From assembly GCF_900114495.1 (NCBI RefSeq), contig NZ_FOZI01000006.1, positions 62,001-126,000 on the forward strand: a stretch of 64,000 nucleotides of DNA, written 5' to 3'. The translations under genes and the position numbers were made by a program. Shown here one piece after another: positions 57,787-64,000 of this stretch; within the stretch, counting starts at the first letter, position 1; every line of letters begins with the position of its first letter. Origin of the DNA: Dyella sp. OK004 (GTDB taxonomy: Bacteria > Pseudomonadota > Gammaproteobacteria > Xanthomonadales > Rhodanobacteraceae). The notes beneath the pieces were generated by a model. The model saw only the letters and a program-made list of their open reading frames with translations, did not search any database and had not been told where the DNA came from.

Positions 57787-58362
57787 CTAGCCTTGCGCCG
57801 GCCTGGCCGGAAGCCGATGCAGCCCATTGCCTTCCAGCACTACCGGCCACGGAAACAGCGGGCCGGGATCGAGCTTGCGCGGCACTTCCAGCGCGGGATC
57901 GTCGCTGGCCGGCAGGCGGGCCGTATCCAGATCCTCATGCCCGGCGATATCGCGCAGGTTGGGGAACTCGACGCGCAACCGTGCCAGCACTGCCCGCAGG
58001 GCGTCGATCTGAGCGGCCGGGTAGGGCTCGGTCATGGTCTGGTGGCGGGAATCCCACCAATGCGGGTAGCGCCCCAGGTTCACCAGTTCGATGCCGATCG
58101 AGTTCGGGTTGTGGCCGCGTACGTGGTTGGCCACGCGCGTCCCGGGCACATAGCGGTACACCGCGCCATCGCGATCGATGTAGTAATGCCCGCAATTGCC
58201 GGCGCCGCTGGGGTGCAATACGCGCTCGCCGTATTCACGGGCAGTGGCTAGGTCGGGGAGTTCGGTGCAGTGAATGACCACCAATTCCACCGCATCGACG
58301 GAGCGTTCGGGCAGACAATCGACGTAGGGCAGGGGCTGGTCGTGGATGTTGAGCGTGGACAT
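57787..58362 (-). CDS. N-acetylmuramoyl-L-alanine amidase, AmpD-like
   Basis: A 191-residue amidase_2 protein without a signal peptide. Zinc ligands are visible: His in LVVIHCTELPD, His in RVANHVRGHNPNSIGIELVN, with the family Asp/His near DIAGHEDLDTARLP. It probably cleaves anhydromuropeptides in the cytosol in peptidoglycan recycling. It starts at ATG 58360-58362. It could equally be a divergent paralogue of AmpD rather than the recycling enzyme itself. Confidence 0.88.
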   Translation of the reverse strand: MSTLNIHDQPLPYVDCLPERSVDAVELVVIHCTELPDLATAREYGERVLHPSGAGNCGHYYIDRDGAVYRYVPGTRVANHVRGHNPNSIGIELVNLGRYPHWWDSRHQTMTEPYPAAQIDALRAVLARLRVEFPNLRDIAGHEDLDTARLPASDDPALEVPRKLDPGPLFPWPVVLEGNGLHRLPARPAQG

Positions 58363-58426
58363 GCGGGCGAGTCTCGCACGCGGCCAGCTATCATGTGCAG
58401 CCTTGTAGCTGTCCCCGGAGACCGCG

Positions 58427-58954
58427 ATGCGCGGCCAGATCATTCTTTCCCACGGTTCGGATTCCGGTCCGGATGCCACCAAGGTCAGCGTGCTGGCCGC
58501 ACTGGCCGAAGCGCTGGGCTGGTCCACGCAGCGGCTCGATTACCGCGATGACGACCGTCACGGGCACGCCGGCTCGGTAGCGCCGCGCATCGCCCGCCTG
58601 CGCGCCGCGATGGAGCCGCTCGTGGCACCACCGGTGCTGGTGGGTTCGAGCATGGGTGCTTTCGTGTCCGGGCTGGCTTCGCTGGAGCGTCCGGTGGCCG
58701 GGCTGTTCCTGCTGGCGACGCCAGCGGCGATTCCTGGTTTCGAATCGGCATTCGACCTGCGCCTGGACGTGCCCACCGTGCTGATCCACGGCTGGCGCGA
58801 CGAGGTATGCCCGCTGGATGAAATGTACGAGTTCGCCGGGCGCCGGCAGCTGCCCTTGCTGATACTGGATGATGACCATCGGCTCAGCGCCAGCGTGCAC
58901 ACGATCTCGCAGCAGTTCCGCATGTTCCTGGAACAGTTGGCGGTGGCCGCGTGA
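58427..58954 (+). CDS. small alpha/beta hydrolase (YqiA-like)
   Basis: A 175-residue minimal alpha/beta hydrolase: IILSHGSDSGPD (oxyanion), LVGSSMGAFVSGLA (Ser in GSSMG), HGWRDEVCP (Asp) and LDDDHRLSASV (His). ATG 58427 follows CGGAG by eight bases. Its stop overlaps the GTG start of rlmKL. Substrate unknown; esterase activity is the default inference. Confidence 0.83.
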   Translation: MRGQIILSHGSDSGPDATKVSVLAALAEALGWSTQRLDYRDDDRHGHAGSVAPRIARLRAAMEPLVAPPVLVGSSMGAFVSGLASLERPVAGLFLLATPAAIPGFESAFDLRLDVPTVLIHGWRDEVCPLDEMYEFAGRRQLPLLILDDDHRLSASVHTISQQFRMFLEQLAVAA

Positions 58955-61137
58955 GCGCCTACTTCGCTACCTGCCCCAAGGGCCTGGAATATCTGCTGCG
59001 CGACGAGCTGATCGCGCTGGGTGCCGCCGATGTGCGCGAGGTACTGGCTGGCGTGCATTTCTCCGGCACGCTGGAAACCGCTTATCGCGCCTGTCTGTGG
59101 TCGCGCCTGGCCAGCCGCGTGTTGTTGCCGCTGGCGGAGTTCGACGCCGCGACGGATGACGCGCTTTACGCCGGTGTGCAGAACATCGACTGGTCCACGC
59201 ACCTCGCCGCCCATGCCACGCTCGCCGTGGATGCAGGCACTGCGATGAGCAAACTCACGCACAGTCAGTTCATCGCCCAGCGCGTGAAAGATGCCGTGGT
59301 CGACCAGTTCCGCCAGCGCGACGGCTCGCGTCCGGGCGTGGATACCGAAGAGCCTGACGTGCGCATCAACCTGCGTCTTCGTCGCGACCGCGCCACCTTG
59401 TCGCTCGACCTCGCCGGTTCGCCGCTGCATCGCCGCGGTTGGCGCGAAGTACAGGGCGAAGCGCCGCTGAAGGAAAATCTGGCCGCCGCCATGCTGCTGC
59501 GCGCGCGCTGGCCGGAAATGTATGCACAAGGCGGCGCCTTGCTCGATCCGATGTGCGGTTCCGGCACCTTGCTGATCGAAGGCGCGTTGATGGTGGCTGA
59601 CGTGGCGCCCGGTATGCGTCGCGATTACTTCGGCTTCCTTGGCTGGCAGCAACATGACATTGCCTTGTGGCGAGGTCTGCTGGAAGAAGCTCGCCAACGT
59701 GCCGATACAGGTCTGCGCGCCTTGCGCAGCTGCTTCTTCGGCAGCGATGCCGATGCCCGCATGGTGCAGACCGCCAAACGCAATGCGCAGGAAGCCGGCG
59801 TGGCCGGTTTCTTTACCCTGGACAAGCACGACGCCTTGCACGTATCGCCGCCACCCGGCGTGACGAGCGGGTTGGTGATCACCAATCCGCCTTACGGCGA
59901 GCGCCTGGGCGAACGCGAGGAGATGCCCCGGCTCTACCGTGCCTTGGGCGAAACCTTGCGCGCGCGCTTCGCGGGTTGGCGCGCCGCCGTGTTGGCGGGC
60001 GATGCCGAACTGGGGCGTGCTATGCCGTTGCGTGCCGACAAGAAATACGCGCTCTACAACGGTGCGCTGGAAACCGTGCTGTTGTTGTTCGAACTGCATG
60101 CGCGCGACGAAACTCTGCGCGAAGCCAAGCCGCTGTCGGCCGGCGCGCAGATGCTCAAGAACCGTCTGGAGAAAAACACCAAGCATCTGCGCAAGCGTTT
60201 GGAGCGCGAAGAGATCCATTGCTGGCGCGCCTACGACCAGGACATGCCCGAATACGCGGCGGCCATCGATGTCTATGGCAACGCCAAGGGCGACGTCTGG
60301 CTGCATATCCAGGAGTACCGCGCTCCCGCGGAAATTCCCGCCGAGACGGCGCGCCAGCGTCTGCGCGAGATCGTGCGCGTGGCGGGCGAAGTATTCGGCG
60401 TGTCGCGCGACCGCGTCGCGCTGAAGACCCGCGAACGCGGCAAGGGTGGTTCCAAGTACGGCCACTTCGACCAGCGCGGCGAGTTCATCGAAGTGGAAGA
60501 GGGTGGGCTCGGTTTCCTGGTCAATCTCACCGATTACCTGGATACGGGGCTATTCCTGGATCATCGACTGGTGCGAGCCAAGCTGCGCGAGCTGGCCGAC
60601 GGGCGGCGCTTCCTGAATCTGTTTGCCTACACCGCCACGGCTAGTGTCTATGCCGCCGCTGGTGGTGCGCGTGACACGACCAGTGTGGATTTGTCCGGGA
60701 CTTATCTGGATTGGGCTTCGCGCAATCTGTCCCTGAACGGATTCACCGGTACCAAGCACCGGCTGATGCAGTCCGATGCGATGGAATTCCTGCAGCGCGA
60801 ACGCGAACGCTATGGCTTGATCTATGTCGATCCGCCCACGTTCTCCAATTCCAAGCGTGCCGAGGATTTCGACGTACAGCGCGATCATGTGCGCCTGTTG
60901 ATGGCCTGCGCAGAGCGGCTGACGAGCGACGGGATCATCGTGTTCTCCAACAATTTCCGGCGTTTCATACTTGACCGGAATGCGTTGGAAGAGCGGTTCC
61001 AGATCGAGGATTGGAGTGCCGCCAGCATCCCCTTCGACTTTGCCCGCCGGTCCGACATTCACGGTTGCTGGCTGCTGCGGCTTCACCGCGCTGACGCCGG
61101 GGTGAATCCGTGGAGTACCGCGCGTATTAAAAAGTAA
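58951..61137 (+). CDS. rlmKL: 23S rRNA (guanine2445-N2 / guanine2069-N7) methyltransferase, bifunctional
   Basis: Modifies two guanines of helix 74 region in 23S rRNA during ribosome assembly. The 728 residues comprise a THUMP domain (about 45-155), the RlmL catalytic domain with LDPMCGSGTLLIEGAL and VITNPPYGERLG, and a C-terminal RlmK domain with FLNLFAYTATASVYAAAGGA and IYVDPPTFSNSKR. The full fusion is normal for gammaproteobacteria. GTG start overlapping the previous stop (GTGA), so translation is coupled. Confidence 0.96.
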   Translation: MSAYFATCPKGLEYLLRDELIALGAADVREVLAGVHFSGTLETAYRACLWSRLASRVLLPLAEFDAATDDALYAGVQNIDWSTHLAAHATLAVDAGTAMSKLTHSQFIAQRVKDAVVDQFRQRDGSRPGVDTEEPDVRINLRLRRDRATLSLDLAGSPLHRRGWREVQGEAPLKENLAAAMLLRARWPEMYAQGGALLDPMCGSGTLLIEGALMVADVAPGMRRDYFGFLGWQQHDIALWRGLLEEARQRADTGLRALRSCFFGSDADARMVQTAKRNAQEAGVAGFFTLDKHDALHVSPPPGVTSGLVITNPPYGERLGEREEMPRLYRALGETLRARFAGWRAAVLAGDAELGRAMPLRADKKYALYNGALETVLLLFELHARDETLREAKPLSAGAQMLKNRLEKNTKHLRKRLEREEIHCWRAYDQDMPEYAAAIDVYGNAKGDVWLHIQEYRAPAEIPAETARQRLREIVRVAGEVFGVSRDRVALKTRERGKGGSKYGHFDQRGEFIEVEEGGLGFLVNLTDYLDTGLFLDHRLVRAKLRELADGRRFLNLFAYTATASVYAAAGGARDTTSVDLSGTYLDWASRNLSLNGFTGTKHRLMQSDAMEFLQRERERYGLIYVDPPTFSNSKRAEDFDVQRDHVRLLMACAERLTSDGIIVFSNNFRRFILDRNALEERFQIEDWSAASIPFDFARRSDIHGCWLLRLHRADAGVNPWSTARIKK

Positions 61138-61146
61138 ACCTTTCAG

Positions 61147-61177
61147 TTCACATTAAGCGCGTCAGGCCCAGCATAAA
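61147..61177 (+). promoter_or_regulatory. candidate promoter for Gly/Tyr/His-rich secreted protein
   Basis: TTCACA (5 of 6 to TTGACA) at 61147-61152 and CATAAA at 61172-61177 with a 19-base spacer, 24 bases upstream of the ATG. Spacer and -10 are imperfect. The GGAGGTG at 61190-61196 is a strong ribosome site. Confidence 0.35.
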
Positions 61178-61200
61178 GTCGTACTTCACGGAGGTGTGTC

Positions 61201-61608
61201 ATGACCAAGCGTTTTAGTGGTGCAGGCAAGCTGATGGCCCTCGGCCTGGCGATGGCAGCTGCTGTAGCGGCTCCGATGGCTGCATCCGCGCACGATGGCT
61301 GGGGCGGTGGTTACCGTGGCGGCTATCACGGTGGCTATCACGGCGGTTACTACCGCGGCGGCGGCGGGCATTGGTCCGGCGGTCGCTGGGTGGCCGGCGC
61401 GATCGTTACCGGCGTTGTCGCTGGAGTGGTCGCTGACGCGCTGCGTCCGGCGCCGGTGTACTACGGTCCCCCGGTGGTCTATCGCCAGCCGGCAACGGTG
61501 TACTACGAAGACGAGCCGGTGGTGACCCGCCGCGTCGTGGAAACCCGTACGGTGACGTATGACGACGGTTACCGCAGCACGCGCTATATCCGCGACGACG
61601 GTTATTGA
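61201..61608 (+). CDS. secreted Gly/Tyr/His-rich protein with glycine zipper
   Basis: A 135-residue exported protein: signal peptide ending ASAHD, then a tandem GGYHGGYHGGYYRGGGGHW-type stretch, a hydrophobic glycine-spaced segment (WVAGAIVTGVVAGVVADAL), and a Tyr-rich C-terminus (VYYGPPVVYRQPATVYYEDE) ending in RYIRDDGY. Proteins of this build occur in many proteobacteria and may bind metals (His) or the membrane; function unknown. Monocistronic: own promoter and a strong terminator. Confidence 0.8.
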   Translation: MTKRFSGAGKLMALGLAMAAAVAAPMAASAHDGWGGGYRGGYHGGYHGGYYRGGGGHWSGGRWVAGAIVTGVVAGVVADALRPAPVYYGPPVVYRQPATVYYEDEPVVTRRVVETRTVTYDDGYRSTRYIRDDGY

Positions 61609-61626
61609 TCTTCAGTAAGGTTCGTT

Positions 61627-61655
61627 AAAAAGCCCGGCCTTTGGCCGGGCTTTTT
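61627..61655 (+). terminator. strong terminator after secreted protein gene
   Basis: A perfect 13-bp stem (AAAAAGCCCGGCC / GGCCGGGCTTTTT) with a 3-base loop and six T. It also has a T-run in the other direction and lies 23 bases beyond the minus-strand neighbour's stop (61678), so it can serve both convergent genes. Confidence 0.9.
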
Positions 61656-61677
61656 TATGCCTCAACGATCGTCGCAC

Positions 61678-62130
61678 TCAGGGATGAGGTGGCGGCACGG
61701 TAGGCTGGTCGGCGCCGCTGCCGTGATGGATGGCTTTCTTTTCAAGTTGTTTGAACTGACTCTTGTCGATCTTGCTTACCGACTGGATCGCGCACGGCGG
61801 CTGGTGCGGTAATGAGTGCACCGTCTCGCCGGTTTCGCCGCAGATCGCGCCCATGCCGGCGGCCTGATTGGACTCGTTTGCCCTGAAGCGCAGGCTCTGG
61901 CCCATGCCGAGCCGCGGGCACTCCGACTGCAGCTTGATCAGGTAATAGTTAGGGCCGTTGCTGACGATCGCGGTGCGCGTATCTACGACGTACCACGCGT
62001 TGATGCGGTCCGGGCGCATGCAGTCGCTGACTGGGCGCAGGGGCTGGTGCGTTTCCGCCGGGTTGTCGGCGTGCGCCCATCCACTGGCGGCGGCTATCGC
62101 AACGACCAGTAGGGTGGTGATAGTTTTCAT
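61678..62130 (-). CDS. DUF6491-like secreted protein
   Basis: A 150-residue exported protein with signal peptide (TTLLVVAIAAASGWAHA), starting ATG 62128-62130 after AGGTGG. SDCMRPDRINAWYVVDTRTA, YYLIKLQSECPRLGMGQSLR and GAICGETGETVH, with four Cys, match the DUF6491 pattern; in the family a similar Cys spacing and 'CRIxSV'-like end (here CAIQSVSKIDKSQFKQL) are seen. Function unknown. Confidence 0.72.
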   Translation of the reverse strand: MKTITTLLVVAIAAASGWAHADNPAETHQPLRPVSDCMRPDRINAWYVVDTRTAIVSNGPNYYLIKLQSECPRLGMGQSLRFRANESNQAAGMGAICGETGETVHSLPHQPPCAIQSVSKIDKSQFKQLEKKAIHHGSGADQPTVPPPHP

Positions 62131-62200
62131 GGGACCACCTCGTGAGTTGAGTGAAACTCCATGGACTGCTGTGGTACTGCGCCCGCATTTGAGCGTCGTG

Positions 62201-62216
62201 TGACAGGTGCCTGTCA
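62201..62216. promoter_or_regulatory. 16-base imperfect dyad in divergent DUF6491 / egtB region
   Basis: TGACAGG-TG-CCTGTCA is a 7-bp dyad with a 2-base centre in the 209-base region between the divergent DUF6491 and egtB genes. Candidate operator; binder unknown. Confidence 0.35.
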
Positions 62217-62339
62217 AGCATCTGCCATCGTCGTATCACGCAATGTGAACGAGGGCTCCGGCAAGGTAGCGGCCATGCGGTCCCGGCGACTTTCCCCACT
62301 CACCGATATGGCCCGGCAGGCGATGGACGGAGGTCGCTC

Positions 62340-63590
62340 GTGACCCTCTCCGATACGGCCTTGCGGGCGGAAAGCTTGCTGCAGCGCTTCCGCCAGGTGC
62401 GGGCGCGCAGCTTGGCCTTGTGCCAGGGCCTCAGCGCCGAGGACATGATGGTGCAGTCCATGCCCGACGCCAGCCCGGCGAAGTGGCACCTGGCGCATAC
62501 CACCTGGTTCTTCGAACAGTTCGTGCTGGGGCGGGATCCGGCTTTCCGGCCACGCCACCCCGAGTGGCATTACCTGTTCAACTCCTACTACCAGACCGTC
62601 GGCCCGATGCACGCGCGGCCACAGCGCGGGCTGCTCTCACGCCCCAGCCTGGATGAGGTGCTTGGCTACCGCCAGCGGGTCGAGGCAGCCATGGAGGAAC
62701 GGCTATCGCGCGAACTCGAACCCGCGCTGGCCGGCATCGTCGAACTCGGCCTGCAGCACGAACAGCAACATCAGGAATTGTTGCTTACCGATATCAAGCA
62801 CGCGCTGTGGATGAACCCGCTGCGGCCCGCGTATGACGACAGCCTGGTGGCCAACTCGCCAGGTACGTCCGCCGCACTGAGTTACGTCGCTGGCCGCGAC
62901 GGCATCGTGGAGATCGGTCACGCCGGCGATGGTTTCGCCTTCGACAACGAGGGCCCGCGCCACCGCACTTTGTTGCAACCACACCAACTTGCCAATCGTC
63001 CGGTCAGCAACGCGGAATACCGCATGTTCGTGCAGGACGGCGGCTACCGCGAACCGCTGCTATGGCTCTCCGATGGCTGGGCCACTGTGCAAACGGAAGG
63101 CTGGCGGCAGCCGCTGTACTGGCAGGACGACCTGGATAGCGCTTTCACCCTGGGTGGCGTGCAGGCGTTCGATCCGGCGGCGCCGGTCGCCCACCTCAGT
63201 TACTACGAAGCCGACGCCTTTGCTCGCTGGGCCGATGCACGGCTGCCCACCGAGGCCGAGTGGGAGAGCGCTGCCGAGCACCTGCCGGTGCGCGGCCATC
63301 TGTTGGACGAGCGGCCGCATCATCCACGCGCCGCCTCCGGCGAAGGCCTGCTGCAGATGTATGGCGACGTGTGGGAATGGACCGCTTCGCCCTATGTCAG
63401 CTATCCCGGCTTCAAGCCATTGCCCGGCGCGCTGGGCGAATACAACGGCAAGTTCATGAGCGGTCAGTGGGTCCTGCGCGGGGGCTCCTGTGCCACGCCG
63501 CATGACCATATCCGCGCCAGCTACCGCAACTTTTTTCCGCCACAGGCCCGCTGGCAGTTCGCCGGCCTGCGCTTGGCCCGCGATCGGTGA
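62340..63590 (+). CDS. egtB: ergothioneine biosynthesis protein EgtB (sulfoxide synthase)
   Basis: Non-heme iron enzyme joining gamma-glutamylcysteine or cysteine to hercynine. The 416 residues have a DinB-like N-terminal domain with iron ligands from HLAHTTW (His near 55) and LQHEQQHQELLL (His near 140 and 144), and a C-terminal FGE-sulfatase domain (NRPVSNAEYRMFVQDGGY, GDVWEWTASPY, WVLRGGSCATPHDHIRASYR). Start is GTG 62340, after GGAGG, and egtD follows by 12 bases. Proteobacterial EgtB with EgtD and no EgtC is the usual short route. Confidence 0.94.
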   Translation: MTLSDTALRAESLLQRFRQVRARSLALCQGLSAEDMMVQSMPDASPAKWHLAHTTWFFEQFVLGRDPAFRPRHPEWHYLFNSYYQTVGPMHARPQRGLLSRPSLDEVLGYRQRVEAAMEERLSRELEPALAGIVELGLQHEQQHQELLLTDIKHALWMNPLRPAYDDSLVANSPGTSAALSYVAGRDGIVEIGHAGDGFAFDNEGPRHRTLLQPHQLANRPVSNAEYRMFVQDGGYREPLLWLSDGWATVQTEGWRQPLYWQDDLDSAFTLGGVQAFDPAAPVAHLSYYEADAFARWADARLPTEAEWESAAEHLPVRGHLLDERPHHPRAASGEGLLQMYGDVWEWTASPYVSYPGFKPLPGALGEYNGKFMSGQWVLRGGSCATPHDHIRASYRNFFPPQARWQFAGLRLARDR

Positions 63591-63602
63591 GAGAACGTAT
63601 CG

Positions 63603-64000
63603 ATGAGTCTGCAAGCTTTTGAACCGCGCGACGACGACCGTCGCCCACCCGCCAGCGAACTGCTGGAAATCGTCCAGCGCGGTCTACGCGCCAAGTTGAA
63701 ACAGCTGCCGTCGTGGCTGTTCTACGACGAACGTGGCTCGCAATTGTTCGAGCAGATCTGCGAACAGCCCGAGTACTACCTGACGCGTGCCGAGATCGCC
63801 TTGCTCGACGTGCACGCGGCGGAGATCGCCGACGTGCTTGGCCCCGATGTGCGCCTGGTCGAATACGGCAGCGGCAACGCGATCAAGACGCGCCTGCTGC
63901 TCGAACATCTATCGTCGCCAGTGTCCTACGTGCCGGTGGAAATCGCCTCGGCTTCGCTGAAGGCAAGCGTTGAGCGCATGGCCGAGCAGTTTCCACGCTT
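63603..64000 (+). CDS. egtD: L-histidine N-alpha-methyltransferase EgtD, partial (C-terminus off window)
   Basis: Trimethylates histidine to hercynine, the EgtB substrate. Only 132 residues are present before the right edge. WLFYDERGSQLFEQICEQPEYYLTRAE is the N-terminal family block (quoted in part here: FYDERGSQLFEQI), then VRLVEYGSGNAIKT is the SAM motif with the usual EYGSG. ATG 63603 follows egtB closely in one operon. Identification is firm; the remainder is outside the window. Confidence 0.93.
   Translation, partial: MSLQAFEPRDDDRRPPASELLEIVQRGLRAKLKQLPSWLFYDERGSQLFEQICEQPEYYLTRAEIALLDVHAAEIADVLGPDVRLVEYGSGNAIKTRLLLEHLSSPVSYVPVEIASASLKASVERMAEQFPR

Noticed and set aside
58558-60465. 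Long minus-strand open frame opposite rlmKL
   Set aside because: Antisense to a firmly identified rRNA methyltransferase; no domain and no ribosome site.

Overview
This 64 kb window is GC-rich chromosomal DNA of a gammaproteobacterium. Gene order and protein style point to the Lysobacterales (Xanthomonadales), most likely the Rhodanobacteraceae side (Dyella/Luteibacter/Rhodanobacter-like); this is inference from synteny, not a database match. I see no rRNA, tRNA, CRISPR array, prophage or insertion sequence. Nearly every stretch is coding, and gaps over 300 bases are rare.

Layout. (1) 1-5797, minus strand: the housekeeping run rpsB-tsf-pyrH-frr-uppS-cdsA-dxr, read from a strong TATAAT promoter with a long leader before rpsB. 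(2) 6166-12694, plus strand: map-glnD-dapD-ArsC/YffB-DUF2165-dapE (nitrogen signalling and lysine/diaminopimelate). (3) 12744-16884, minus: a DUF4019 secreted protein, a penicillin-acylase-family Ntn hydrolase and a DUF2233 phosphodiester-glycosidase lipoprotein. (4) 16985-17880, plus: two coupled NUDIX genes. (5) 17934-24710: a compact accessory-looking locus with a ketoacyl synthase + acyl carrier protein pair, an overlapping acyltransferase/arginase-fold pair, and an operon of an alpha/beta hydrolase, two SMR-like four-helix membrane proteins and a DegT-type aminotransferase. It reads like synthesis and flipping of an uncharacterised amino lipid or amino-sugar lipid and is the best candidate for an undescribed system. 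(6) 24791-29911, minus: a secreted Ser/Asn-rich protein, a split lipoate ligase (lplB-lplA), parC and a methyltransferase of lower GC.

(7) 30141-34029, minus: a clear fluoride riboswitch followed by crcB, DUF190, cfa, a secreted proline-iminopeptidase-like enzyme and a TraB/GumN protein, with no obvious terminator between them. (8) 34280-38694: a Bcr/CflA exporter and the minCDE division-site operon, flanked by a GNAT gene and a small HEAGH protein. (9) 38893-46324, plus: a DesK/NarL two-component system, an SRPBCC/GyrI-like membrane protein and a GldA/GldG-type ABC exporter. (10) 46423-48880: an orphan copper-delivery set for cytochrome oxidase (CtaG, PCuAC, Sco) and DUF423. (11) 48882-52724, minus: a transglutaminase-like protein, then an SPFH-RHH-DUF3887-CPBP operon whose promoter carries two GATATC sites one helical turn apart. 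(12) 52860-64000: purT, a GltB-like FMN enzyme, bpt, DUF2007, tesB, an AmpD-like amidase, a small hydrolase coupled to rlmKL, two small secreted proteins, and the ergothioneine genes egtB and egtD (egtD cut by the window end).

A family of short REP-like palindromes (core GTAGGAGCGCAC..TGTGCGCGA) sits at three intergenic sites.
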